A DNA stretch of 64,000 bases from Actinosynnema sp040640215 (GCF_040640215.1 NZ_JBFABG010000006.1:363202-427201); one strand, 5' to 3'; positions 9,001-16,521 are shown, counted from the first letter of the stretch. Notes: generated by a model from the letters alone, not told the origin. Numbers and translations are program-made.

Positions 9001-10358
9001 CGCTGATGTCGCGGGCGGTGGACAGCGCGGACAAGTGGGTGCGGGTCCTGGTCATCAACCTGGTCCGCTACCTGATCCGGATCGGCGACTGGGGCGGCGC
9101 GCGCGACCTGGCCGGGCAGGCCCGGAGCCACTGGACGGGGACGCTGGGCGAGAACAACCGCGACACCCTGGAGGTCACCCGGCGGTACGCGATCGCGCTG
9201 CGCCGGCTCGGGTTCACCGACGAGGCGCGGACGCTCAACGAGCGGACGCTGGAACTGCTGCGCGAAGAGGTCGGCGAGGACGACGAGCAGTACCTGGCGA
9301 TCCTGGACACGGTGGCCGCCGACCGCCGCGCGCTCGGCCTGTTCGCCGAGGAGCTCCGGCTCCAGCAGGAGGTGTACGAGCGGGCTCGGGAGATCCTCGG
9401 CGAGGACGACCCGGAGACCCTGGCCTACGCCAACAACCTGGCGAGCTGCTACCGGCTGATGGGCGACTACGAGCAGGCCCGCGACCTGGACCAGGAGAAC
9501 CTGCGCCGGCGCACCGCCGTGCTGGGCGCGAGCCACCTCCAGACCTTCGGCTCGCGCAACGCGCTGTGCATGGACCTGCGCGAGTGCGGCCTGTACGTGG
9601 ACGCGGCCAAGGAGCAGGAGGAGACGCTGGTCCACCTGCTGGAGGTCGCGGGCCCGGACCACCCGCAGTCGATCGGCGCGACCCGCAACCTGTCCGTGGC
9701 GCTGCGCAAGGCGGGCTACCACGTGCGGGCCAAGGAGTACTCCGAGGACTGCCTGGCGCGCTACCGCAAGCGGCACGGCGACCAGCACTTCGACACCGTC
9801 ACGGCGGAGATGAACGTCTCCACCGACCTGCGCCACCTGGGCGATTTGGACCGGGCGCTGGAACTGGGCCGGCGCAGCTACCGGGTGTTCGGCGAGATCC
9901 ACCGCCCGCAGCACCCGTACACCCTGGTCGCGGCGTTGAACCTGGCGGTGATCCTGCGGCTGCGCGGCGACCTGGCCGAGGCGCTGGAGCTGGACCGCCA
10001 GACCTACGCCATCCTGCTGGAGGTCTTCGGCGCGAGCCACCCGACGACGCTGATCGCGGCCACCAACCTGGCCAGCGACCTCGCGGCGCTGGGCGACCAC
10101 CTCGCGGCGCGCGGCCTGGACGAGGAGACCCGGGCGAAGTCCGAGCAGGTGCTCGGGCCGGAGCACCCGTCGACGCTGGCGGTGGCGCTGAACCTGTCCA
10201 TCGACCTGGCGGCGCTGGGCGAGGAGTCGGAGGCGGCGCTGCTGCACAGCAAGACCGTGCAGGGCCTGCGCACCGTGCTGGGCGAGGAGCACCCGGGCAC
10301 GGTCGCGGCCACCCAGCACACCCGGGCCAACTGCGACAGCGACACCATGCAGCTCTGA
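6027..10358 (+). CDS. Giant SAV_2336 (vWA-like)-NB-ARC-TPR protein of the FxSxx-COOH/conflict system
   Basis: 1443 residues, starting at ATG 6027 inside the previous stop. Residues ~1-125 are low-complexity and acidic/Pro-rich. Residues ~130-420 match the SAV_2336 N-terminal family, a vWA-like fold (LSRALRPLARSQPSPWRQVL, then VALVVDTAVAPEIWGPTVAD). The metal-site DxSxS is degenerate (DTAVA). A linker leads to NB-ARC: Walker A LHGMGGVGKSQTVIEYIY near 661-675, Walker B RWILVFDNAD near 734, and HIVVTSRNSEWGG. From ~990 to the end there are repeated TPRs (EDDPETLAYANNLASCYRLM, GASHPTTLIAATNLASDLA and others), ending in NCDSDTMQL. This fits the FxSxx-COOH-system TPR proteins: a STAND-type NTPase switch with a large ligand-binding repeat domain. 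It is coupled upstream to MoxR and converges with the peptide-modification genes, with only 6 bases between stops. Confidence 0.85.
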   Translation: MTQPADEPAIRRVLLQHWEATEGREERLGTADLTLREVRDALWLATWLQDPAAPPASAPRPDRPPPAAQDGDREPAATEQPPPEEAATESDAADQTAPEPRPDSREWTRGPLSVPAAETPLDGVDDLPRAAQTWPTIPGLSDRRGLSRALRPLARSQPSPWRQVLHEEATAVRAAQDGLWIPQLRAAPWHRFEVALVVDTAVAPEIWGPTVADFRTLLDRQGAFRDVRTYHLDSAHTDPDSLTLRSEGGALHDWRHLVEPTGNRIILVLTDTVAAGWHSGAVGHVLYEYGCRTPVAVVQTLGHRLWPWGGLPSQRMRLSAPAPGTANRRLRTAGKADPRTIPVPVLGLTEEWLAGWARLLTSPGAEWVETTAAMVGPQGESIPAEVPDRRAVAGRERVRRFRTYASVQAIDLAVLLAATPLVPRLMTLVQKVLLPNSDLTVLAEVLLGGLLTRLPADDDPERPDAVAFDFHDGVRNELLAIGRRSDTARVARVLDDHAGSDIPALRAYRAAVDDPTVDDPDVTPESTPYLKVQEAVLRALSGPYLLKSKRLRAALGSTPLVSHRGRRAETKANRENELTVTEPQPIVNAAVGPQGEANLSAPGIHDEGATGHRSAAFQPQVWGQVPLRNPIFVGREQLLDQLRVRLGESGTTAVLPEALHGMGGVGKSQTVIEYIYRHASEYEVVWWIPAEHPAQIRASFVELAKKLSVAASGSAETAVPAVLEALRKGVPHQRWILVFDNADRPQDVRQFFPAGTGHIVVTSRNSEWGGFARPVEVDLFTREESIELLRRRGGGIEHAEADALAEALGDLPLAVEQAAAWRAQTGMQVSEYLELLEQNRTELLETNTPTEDQLPVAAAWNVPLNRLAADQPAALQLLQVCAFFGPEPISQKLFRGARDVPVPEALAEAFGDPIKISRAVKEITRYSLAKIDHRNNALQLHRLVQTVLKNKLSPAEQDTMRHAVHVLLVNGDPGDPDTAANWPRYAELLPHALMSRAVDSADKWVRVLVINLVRYLIRIGDWGGARDLAGQARSHWTGTLGENNRDTLEVTRRYAIALRRLGFTDEARTLNERTLELLREEVGEDDEQYLAILDTVAADRRALGLFAEELRLQQEVYERAREILGEDDPETLAYANNLASCYRLMGDYEQARDLDQENLRRRTAVLGASHLQTFGSRNALCMDLRECGLYVDAAKEQEETLVHLLEVAGPDHPQSIGATRNLSVALRKAGYHVRAKEYSEDCLARYRKRHGDQHFDTVTAEMNVSTDLRHLGDLDRALELGRRSYRVFGEIHRPQHPYTLVAALNLAVILRLRGDLAEALELDRQTYAILLEVFGASHPTTLIAATNLASDLAALGDHLAARGLDEETRAKSEQVLGPEHPSTLAVALNLSIDLAALGEESEAALLHSKTVQGLRTVLGEEHPGTVAATQHTRANCDSDTMQL

Positions 10359-10364
10359 GACGGG

Positions 10365-12113
10365 TCAGCCGGCGGCCTGGTCGAGCCAGGCGGCCAACCG
10401 GTCCGGGTCCGGTGCCGCGCCGGTCCGCGCGGTGATCCGGTGGTGCACCGACCGGACCAGTTCCGGCGTGCGGCGCAGCGCGGTCGAGTCCAGCGCGAGG
10501 CCGAGCCCGACCCAGGACGGGACGTCGTGCGGCGCGGCGCGCAGCCGGGCCAGGAACCCGGTAGCGGCGGCGGTGCGGTCGCCGCGCACCAGGGCCGCGT
10601 CCGGACCGCCCTCGTCGGCGACCCGGCCGTGGCGTCGCGGGTCCAGCGCCCGCAGCCGGAGCAGCGCGGCGAGCCGGGAGTCCCCGGACTGCGCCGAGGG
10701 CACGATCTCCGGTCCGCGCACCGGGTGCGCCGCACCGCCGTCGGCCCAGGCGTCGGCCAGCGCGGCCACCCCGGACCGGTCCGGGCGGGCGTGCCGCAGC
10801 CGCCAGGTGGCCCGGTGGACGTCGGTGAGCAGGGCGACGGTCCCGGCGGGTTCGGCGGCCGGGCCGACCGGTGCGCACGCGGCGAGGCGGACCGACGCGG
10901 CGGCGACGAACTCGCGGCCGAGGTCGGTCAGCTCGGCCAGGCCGCGCAGCGCGGCGACGGCCTCCCCCACCTGGTGCGCCCGCAGGGCGTGGCTGAAGTG
11001 CGCCGGGGCCGCGAGGTCGGCCGGCAGCCGGTGGCGTTGCACGTCCCAGTACTCGACCACGCTGACGAACGCGTAGACGCCGTGCAGGAGGCCCGCCACC
11101 GGTCGCGGGTCGTCGCGCCACGGCGCGTAGAACCGCTCGTCGGCGCTGCCGTCGTCCAGGTCGACCAGGTCCATCAGCGCGTTGACCTTGGAGTGCTGCA
11201 ACTCGTGCACGAGGGCTTCGCCGAACTTGACCGCCGACGGCTTGGGCGACATGGCGATGCTGCCGAACGCGGCGGCCGACGACGCGGCGAACACGTCGCG
11301 GGCGGCGTCCAGCGGGATCACCGTGGCCAGGCCGGCCGCCAGCTCCTCGGCCCACGCCGGGTGCGCCCCGGTGAGCAGCCGCCACGCCTCGTCCATCAGC
11401 TTGCGCCACTCGTCGTACTCGGCCTCGCCGAGGGGCCGGGCGCGGATCGGCGCGCCGAACTCCCGGTACGGGTCGAGGTCGTCGAACGCGAGCTCGACGG
11501 TGCGCCCCCGCGCCGTGCTCCGGTGCCGCTTCACCGCGTCCAGCGGCACGGACCGGGTTTCGCCGAGCGCGGTCAGCGTCGAACCGGAGGTGTCGTGCCG
11601 GAACACCGCGTGGCCCACCGGGAAGCCGGTGTCGAGCCGGAACGCGCCGACCGACGGCAGGCTGACCGCGCCGTGCACCACCGGTACCGGGATCTCGCAC
11701 GGCAGTCCGCAGCGCAGCGCGGCGGCGGCGGCCAGCGCGTGGAACCCGCCGACTTCGGCGCGCAACGGGGTCGCGTCGGGCGCGACTCCCACCGCGTGGC
11801 GCAGGGCCCGGCCCAGCCACACCCCGACCGAGGGGTGCATCAGCACCTCTTCGACAACCGCAGGCGCGATTCGCTCGGCGTCGGCCAGCAAAGACCACGC
11901 GTGGTCGACATCCGCGAACGGGCCCAAGTGCGGCAAGAGCGGCTGCACCGCTTCCGCGAACGCCCGGAGTCGAAGCCTGCGCAGACTGTGCTGACCTTTC
12001 CGCAAAATTGCGATTCCGGTACTCGACACCGGCCCGGAACAGATCTCGTCGAAGACGAATCGCGGTAGCCGGTGCGTGGTCAACCCGACCGGTCGCGCGG
12101 CACCACTAGTCAC
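10365..12113 (-). CDS. HExxH-type peptide-modification enzyme (aKG-HExxH beta-hydroxylase family)
   Basis: 582 residues. The GTG start at 12113 lies inside the stop region of the precursor gene (8-base overlap), so the two are translationally coupled. The hallmark is ALVHELQHSKVNALMDLVDL, with HELQH at residues 303-307, followed by FYAPWRDDPRPVAGLLHGVY where H344 is a candidate third metal ligand. This layout is that of the HExxH domain linked to FxSxx-COOH peptides, now described as 2-oxoglutarate/iron peptide beta-hydroxylases. The N-terminal ~290 residues and the C-terminal ~200 are helical and family-specific. It is probably a cytoplasmic enzyme acting on the small peptide encoded just upstream. 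No radical-SAM FxsB domain is fused to it or encoded nearby, which is unusual for this system. Confidence 0.8.
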   Translation of the reverse strand: MTSGAARPVGLTTHRLPRFVFDEICSGPVSSTGIAILRKGQHSLRRLRLRAFAEAVQPLLPHLGPFADVDHAWSLLADAERIAPAVVEEVLMHPSVGVWLGRALRHAVGVAPDATPLRAEVGGFHALAAAAALRCGLPCEIPVPVVHGAVSLPSVGAFRLDTGFPVGHAVFRHDTSGSTLTALGETRSVPLDAVKRHRSTARGRTVELAFDDLDPYREFGAPIRARPLGEAEYDEWRKLMDEAWRLLTGAHPAWAEELAAGLATVIPLDAARDVFAASSAAAFGSIAMSPKPSAVKFGEALVHELQHSKVNALMDLVDLDDGSADERFYAPWRDDPRPVAGLLHGVYAFVSVVEYWDVQRHRLPADLAAPAHFSHALRAHQVGEAVAALRGLAELTDLGREFVAAASVRLAACAPVGPAAEPAGTVALLTDVHRATWRLRHARPDRSGVAALADAWADGGAAHPVRGPEIVPSAQSGDSRLAALLRLRALDPRRHGRVADEGGPDAALVRGDRTAAATGFLARLRAAPHDVPSWVGLGLALDSTALRRTPELVRSVHHRITARTGAAPDPDRLAAWLDQAAG

Positions 12114-12279
12114 GCTGCCCCTGGATGGAATCGCCGAACCGGCCCGCCCGGACCCGGCCCACGGCGCGGCGGATCTCCTCGTCCAGGCGCGGTTCGCGCA
12201 GCTCTCTGAGCTCGGCCAACGACATCGAAGTGAGATCGAGCAAATCCGACGGCAGTTCCGTCGGTGAAAGCACTGCCAC
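12106..12279 (-). CDS. FxsA-like RiPP precursor peptide
   Basis: A 57-residue peptide. The GTG start at 12279 is preferred because ggggagg (minus strand, 12288-12294) sits 8 bases upstream. An in-frame ATG at 12330 would give 74 residues but lacks a ribosome binding site. The body ELPSDLLDLTSMSLAELREL, then EPRLDEEIRRAVGRV, closely follows the leader consensus of FxSxx-COOH (FxsA) peptides. The C-terminus is atypical: GRFGDSIQGQRD rather than a terminal FxSxx, so the Phe/Ser pair is displaced inward and a polar tail added. Its stop overlaps the start of the HExxH enzyme gene. It is likely the substrate of that enzyme, with Asp/Asn-type residues of the tail as candidate sites. The role in the conflict system is inferred. 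Confidence 0.65.
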   Translation of the reverse strand: MAVLSPTELPSDLLDLTSMSLAELRELREPRLDEEIRRAVGRVRAGRFGDSIQGQRD

Positions 12280-12380
12280 GCCGACCGCCTCCCCACGTTC
12301 GTCCGCCCCTGTCGCATGATGCCCGAACATCTGCGGCCACGTCTGCCGCCAGCCGGCTATTCCCCCACCGGCCAACAGGT

Positions 12381-13412
12381 CTATTCCGGGCGCACTCGGG
12401 CGGTGAGGAAGGCGTCCGCCCAGCGGGCCCGGGGATCGATGTCGACGAGCAGCAGCTTCACCAGGAGGGTGAGCGGGATGGCGAGCACCGCGCCGAGCGG
12501 ACCGATCAGCCAGGCCCAGAACAGCAGCGCGAGAAACGTGACGGTCGCGGACAACCCCACCGAATCGCCGACGAACCGGGGTTGGATCAGGGTCTGCACC
12601 ACGAAGTTCAGCACGCTGTAGATCACGATCACCCACACCGCCGTCTGCCACCCGCCTTCCAGCAGCGCCAGCACGACCGGCGGCACCAGGCCGAGGACGA
12701 AGCCCACGTTGGGGATGTAGTTGGTGATGAACGACAGCAGCGCCCACAGGATCGGCAGCGGGATGCCCATGATCGCCAGGGCGACACCGTCCAGCACCGC
12801 CACGATCAGCCCGAAGACCGTCGAGACCACCAGGTAGTTCCGGGTGCCGGCGGCGAACCTCCCCAGCGCCGCCGCCGCCTCCGGGCGGTCGGCGGCGAGG
12901 ACCGCCACCCGCGCGCCGGTGCTGCCCGCGTCGACGCAGAGGAACAGCAGCAGCGACAGCAGGAACACGATGTTGGAAGCGAGGCTGCCCACGCTGCTCA
13001 GCACGGTGCCGAGGATGCCCGCGAGCTTGCCCACGTCGAGGCTGTCGGCGACCTTGCGCAGCTCCTCCGCGCCGACGCCGTACCGGGACAGCCCGCCCGC
13101 CGCCGCGTCGACCAGGTCCCGCGCCCGGTCGGCGTACCGGGGCACCTCCGTCGTCAACTGGGCCACCGACACGACGAGCACGACGAGCAGCGACAGCAGG
13201 ATCGCGTAGACGCCCACCACGAGCGCGGTGGTGGCGACCCAGTTCGGCAGGCCCCGGCGGCGCAGCCACCCGTGCACCGGGCTCACCGCGATGACCAGGG
13301 TCAGCGCCAGGAACACCGGGCCGATCAGCCACGACAGGGCCGAGATCCCGGCGCACGCCACCACTGCGGCGGCCGTGCCCAGCAGCACCACGAGCCCTCG
13401 GGGCAGATTCAT
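12381..13412 (-). CDS. AI-2E (PerM) family transporter
   Basis: 343 residues. The ATG at 13412 is the first start that leaves a normal family N-terminus; the frame extends upstream without coding character. The protein has about eight hydrophobic segments: an N-terminal pair near residues 8-50, LVVGVYAILLSLLVVLVVSV, FLLSLLLFLCVDAG, and a C-terminal cluster. The family signature PILWALLSFITNYIPNVGFV is present, as is LIQPRFVGDSVGLS, typical of AI-2E/PerM proteins. These are inner-membrane exporters or antiporters of uncertain substrate; assignment to autoinducer-2 is historical. It is not obviously part of the neighbouring peptide operon, though it is read in the same direction 100 bases upstream of it. 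Confidence 0.85.
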   Translation of the reverse strand: MNLPRGLVVLLGTAAAVVACAGISALSWLIGPVFLALTLVIAVSPVHGWLRRRGLPNWVATTALVVGVYAILLSLLVVLVVSVAQLTTEVPRYADRARDLVDAAAGGLSRYGVGAEELRKVADSLDVGKLAGILGTVLSSVGSLASNIVFLLSLLLFLCVDAGSTGARVAVLAADRPEAAAALGRFAAGTRNYLVVSTVFGLIVAVLDGVALAIMGIPLPILWALLSFITNYIPNVGFVLGLVPPVVLALLEGGWQTAVWVIVIYSVLNFVVQTLIQPRFVGDSVGLSATVTFLALLFWAWLIGPLGAVLAIPLTLLVKLLLVDIDPRARWADAFLTARVRPE

Positions 13413-13565
13413 CTTCGGAGGGTAGAGCGCCCACGGCGACCCGGCCCGCCGGTAGCGCGCCGGCTCGTGCGCGAGGACGCGCTGGGCGCGCTGGTGCCGG
13501 TGTCGGACGCGCACCGCGCCGCGCCCGCACGCGGTGACACGGCGGGTTCCGTCGACAACTGCGGT

Positions 13566-13619
13566 CCGCCAGGCAGGTCCGGACGGCAGGCCGCCGAGTT
13601 GTCCGGACCTGCCTGGCGG
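13566..13619 (-). terminator. Strong hairpin terminator
   Basis: A perfect 19-bp inverted repeat (ccgccaggcaggtccggac at 13566-13584, with its complement at 13601-13619) with a 16-base loop. It lies just past the stop of the secreted-protein gene (13639) and upstream of the transporter, as expected for transcription coming from the right. Confidence 0.8.
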
Positions 13620-13638
13620 GTTCGGCACCTCTACGCGG

Positions 13639-14142
13639 TCACGGGTTCAGGCCGGACCGTGCCGCAATCGGCGGGCCATCGAGGGGTGGCACCTGCGGAG
13701 GCTTGCCCACGTAGGGCCCGGAGCAGACGCTGTTGGTGGGGTAGCAGGTGAAGTATTCGAGGCCGTCGTAGGGGTCGTCGCTGGTCATCCAGACGTTGAC
13801 CCTGGTGGACCCGCCCGCGACATCCGCGGTGAGGGGAAGGGACGCGGGCCCGGACCTGTTGGTCCAGGTGCTGGAACTCTCCCAGTCCAGCCAGGTTCTG
13901 CCTGCCCACGCCTGCGCGTAGACCCGCCGCTCCCCGACGGCCTTGAACGCTCCGTCGACGCCGACTGCCCGGTTGTACCAGGTGACCGTGCCGATGTAGT
14001 AGCTCGCTCCGACCTCGATCGGGAAGGTGCTGGTGGGGTAGGCGGTGGCGGTGGCGGGTGCCGCCGCCAAGACCGTCCCCGCAACCCACGTCACCGCCGC
14101 CACGACCGCCCCGATCTTCCTTCTGCGGCTCATCGCCTTCAT
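13639..14142 (-). CDS. Small secreted protein, no recognised domain
   Basis: 167 residues starting at ATG 14142 (ggagag about 6 bases upstream; a second ATG lies at 14133). The N-terminus is a classic Sec signal: SRRRKIGAVVAAVTWVAGTV, then an Ala-rich c-region with a cleavage site near ATATA. The mature ~130 residues are rich in Tyr, Trp, Ser and Thr (ASYYIGTVTWYNRAVG, then WLDWESSSTWTN) and contain two cysteines near FTCYPTNSVCSG that could form a disulfide. It looks like a small beta-rich extracellular protein. I do not recognise the family. It is followed by a strong terminator and appears monocistronic. Confidence 0.65.
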   Translation of the reverse strand: MKAMSRRRKIGAVVAAVTWVAGTVLAAAPATATAYPTSTFPIEVGASYYIGTVTWYNRAVGVDGAFKAVGERRVYAQAWAGRTWLDWESSSTWTNRSGPASLPLTADVAGGSTRVNVWMTSDDPYDGLEYFTCYPTNSVCSGPYVGKPPQVPPLDGPPIAARSGLNP

Positions 14143-14360
14143 CGTGTCTCTCCGCCTCACTGTGACAACCACTCCCGGGTTCTTCGGGCAACGGGATGCA
14201 CAAGCCACGTATCACCGCCGTGCGGAGGCGACCGCCTCGGATCGAGCGGTGAACGTCGCTGCCGTTGTTCGCCCGACACCACCCAACCCCGCGTGGACCT
14301 CGCGCCGCGATGAATTCGAGCCCGTTCAAATCCACCGCCACCACTGCTACCGTCGGGGTG

Positions 14361-15344
14361 GTGCTCACGCTGCGTGTAGACGCTGACACTGTTGCCAGGA
14401 CACGGTTGTCGCCGTCCCCGGCGGCGGAGTCCATGGCGTGGCTGAAACTCACCGCCGCGTCGGGACAGCACCCGGTGTTCGGTGATCCCGGACCATTCGC
14501 CCGCGCGTCACTCGCCCATCCCGACGTCGCGCTGCTCGCCGACCTGTTGCCGCAGGACGGGGACACCTACACGCCCGACCTGCTCACCCCGCAGCCGGGG
14601 ACGGACGTCCATCGCCGTGACCTGCTCGACGAGCAGATCGCGCAGATCGAGGCGGCAGCGCAGGACGACCTCGAAACCCAGGTCTTCACCTACACGCAGA
14701 CCCACTGGAGCAGACCGCTGCGGGCCGCGACCCGCCGAATCGCGGAATCGGGGCGGATGCAGCGACGGCTGGCGAACGGTCTCGCCCGGTTCTGGCGGGA
14801 TGCCCTCTCCGACGGCTGGCCCGAACTGCGCTCGATCATCGATCAGGACATCGCCCGGCGCGCGACGGCCATCGCCACCCACGGCGTCGGCCGGGCGCTC
14901 GGAGCACTCCACCCCGACATCGACTGGGCCGGGGACGCGGTCACCCTCGCCACGTCGTGGGACGACGAAATCGACGTCACCGGCCGGGACCTGGTCCTCG
15001 CCCCCAGCGTGCTCAGCCGGCCCGACGTCGTCATCCAGGTCGACACCCCCGGGCAGTTCGTCCTCTACTACCCCGCCCAGCGGATCGGAGCCGGCCGGGG
15101 TCGCAGGTCCGGAAGCATCGCGCAAGTGGTCGGCAACGTCCGGGCGGCCCTGCTGGCCGACCTCGACACCGCCCGGTCCAACGCAGAACTCGCCACCCGG
15201 ACCGGATACGCCCCGAGCACCGTCTCCTACCACCTCAGCGCACTGCACCGCGCACGCCTGGTCACCAAGGTCAGAGCCGGGCGCTACGTGATGTACCAGC
15301 GGACCGCACACGCGACAGGTCTGCTGGAAGAAGTGCGCAGCTAG
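14361..15344 (+). CDS. ArsR-like winged-helix transcriptional regulator (DUF5937 type)
   Basis: 327 residues, assigned to GTG 14361, giving the usual N-terminus LTLRVDADTVARTRLSPSPA of this family. Upstream in-frame ATGs exist at 14265 and 14310 but give an unusual leader. Residues 1-170 match the N-terminal domain seen in actinobacterial regulators (AESMAWLKLTA, then HPVFGDPGPFARASL). The C-terminal ~80 residues form an ArsR-type wing: ARSNAELATRTGYAPSTVSY, then HLSALHRARLVTKVRAGRYV. This is a DNA-binding repressor-like protein of unknown ligand, and it lacks the metal-binding cysteines of metalloregulators. It is divergent from the secreted-protein gene, which it might control; that is inference. 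Confidence 0.75.
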   Translation: MLTLRVDADTVARTRLSPSPAAESMAWLKLTAASGQHPVFGDPGPFARASLAHPDVALLADLLPQDGDTYTPDLLTPQPGTDVHRRDLLDEQIAQIEAAAQDDLETQVFTYTQTHWSRPLRAATRRIAESGRMQRRLANGLARFWRDALSDGWPELRSIIDQDIARRATAIATHGVGRALGALHPDIDWAGDAVTLATSWDDEIDVTGRDLVLAPSVLSRPDVVIQVDTPGQFVLYYPAQRIGAGRGRRSGSIAQVVGNVRAALLADLDTARSNAELATRTGYAPSTVSYHLSALHRARLVTKVRAGRYVMYQRTAHATGLLEEVRS

Positions 15345-15356
15345 GACCAATATCAG

Positions 15357-15695
15357 CTATAACGGCAGGTCAGAGCTCTTTGAGCCTCCGGGGCAACGAT
15401 GTTCGGCACACCCGTTGCCGTGCGGTCCGCACTCTCCCGGACGACGCAAGCGCGGACTCACCGACAACCAGGTCCGGCAGCACCAGCCGGTCGTGGCCGT
15501 CCACCAGCGCCCCTTGAAGTGGCGCTGCCCCTGGTACGAGGGGAACCCGCGCACAGGCGTGCACGCCTCGAACGGCACTGACCACGCCTCGGTCAGCGGC
15601 ACACGCTGCTCCCCGCGCTCGTCGGCGCACGCGAGCCCGAACCGCTCGGCCGGCACCGACGGCGCTCCGCCAGAGAGATGATCAAGCGACGGCAC
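15357..15695 (-). pseudogene. Relic of a TnsA-like transposase endonuclease subunit
   Basis: From GTG 15695 the minus strand reads VPLTEAWSVPFEACTPVRGF, then PSYQGQRHFKGRWWTATTG, which closely follows the N-terminal motif of actinobacterial TnsA-like heteromeric transposase endonucleases. In intact members it continues into the catalytic part (ESWLERDH-like). Here similarity stops at about 15485, and the frame runs on through unrelated sequence to a stop at 15357. The catalytic domain, the TnsB/TnsC partners and clear element ends are missing, so this is a dead remnant of a Tn7-like element. Its presence marks this gap as a past insertion site. Confidence 0.6.
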
Positions 15696-15841
15696 GGCGG
15701 CATTCCCCCGGGCGGCGCGAGCGTCGCCTCACCGGCCCCGACAGGTACCTCCGGACGCCGACATCACCACCGACAATCAGGTCCGGACACCGACCCCTTC
15801 AGCCGGACAGGACATCCCGGACCTGGGCTTCCCGATAAAAG

Positions 15842-15879
15842 TTGTCACCTCGCAATCACTGAGAGTATGGTCTAGACCT
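15842..15879 (+). promoter_or_regulatory. Promoter with DasR-type operator
   Basis: TGGTCTAGACCT at 15868-15879 matches the DasR-responsive element (TGGTCTAGACCA) at 11 of 12 positions. It overlaps a candidate -10 (TATGGT, 15866-15871), with TTGTCA at 15842-15847 as the -35 (18-base spacer). In streptomycetes DasR, a GntR-family GlcNAc-responsive repressor, controls chitin-use genes. The downstream gene is a chitin/cellulose-type monooxygenase, so induction by amino-sugars is the likely logic. Confidence 0.75.
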
Positions 15880-15976
15880 GCCGCCGCGTTGGGTGAACGT
15901 CCACCCAAAGCGGTTTCGGCTGCTTCGGAAACGGACCCGCCCAGCGAAGTCCTGTCCACCCGAAAGGAGCTGACAC

Positions 15977-16495
15977 ATGGCACTCCGCCGACGGATCGCC
16001 GCGTTGGCGGCCGGTGTTCTCGCCGCGCCGCTGCTGGTGGTCGCACTGCCGACCTCCCAGGCGTTCGCCCACGGATACGTGTCCTCACCGCCCAGCAGGC
16101 AGGCCCAGTGCGCCAAGGGCACCGTGAGCTGCGGCAGCATCAAGTACGAGCCGCAGAGCGTGGAAGGCCCGAAGGGCCTGCGGAGCTGTAACGGCGGCGT
16201 TGCCGGGTTCGCCGACCTCAACAACGACAGCAAGGGCTGGAAGGCCACGAGCGTCGGTCAGACGGTGACGTTCAACTGGGTGTTCACCGCTCGGCACCGC
16301 ACCTCCAACTACGAGTACTACGTGGGCGGCAAGCGGGTCGGCTTCGTCGACGGCAAGATGCAGCAGCCGCCGGCGTCCGTGTCGCACACCATCAACCTCG
16401 GTGGCGTCTCGGGGCCGCAGAAGGTGCTCGCCATCTGGAACATCGGCGACACCCCGAACGCGTTCTACTCGTGCATCGACGTCAACGTGAGCTGA
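15977..16495 (+). CDS. Secreted AA10 lytic polysaccharide monooxygenase
   Basis: 172 residues with aaaggagc 6 bases before the ATG. The signal peptide (residues 1-31) ends in SQAFA, so the mature protein begins at His32 (HGYVSSPPSRQAQC), the N-terminal half of the copper histidine brace. The second brace residue is His107 in FTARHRTSNYEYYV. A Phe near 163 (TPNAFYSCIDV) occupies the axial position, and cysteines are placed as in AA10 folds. AA10 enzymes oxidatively cleave crystalline chitin or cellulose outside the cell. The protein is catalytic domain only, with no carbohydrate-binding module. The DasR-type operator upstream favours chitin as substrate. A strong hairpin follows, so it is monocistronic. 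Confidence 0.93.
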   Translation: MALRRRIAALAAGVLAAPLLVVALPTSQAFAHGYVSSPPSRQAQCAKGTVSCGSIKYEPQSVEGPKGLRSCNGGVAGFADLNNDSKGWKATSVGQTVTFNWVFTARHRTSNYEYYVGGKRVGFVDGKMQQPPASVSHTINLGGVSGPQKVLAIWNIGDTPNAFYSCIDVNVS

Positions 16496-16521
16496 CGTAG
16501 GTTCATGGAACTGATGTCGTG

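Noticed and set aside
5958..10435. Very long open frames on both strands across the giant TPR gene (about 1450 codons each)
   Set aside because: They mirror the real gene in other frames. Translation gives Arg/Pro/Gly-rich sequence without motifs, while the +strand frame from 6027 carries clear Walker A/B, NB-ARC and TPR patterns.
9799..12068. Long frames overlapping the HExxH gene on both strands
   Set aside because: They encode low-complexity sequence, have no ribosome binding sites, and conflict with the HELQH-bearing frame.
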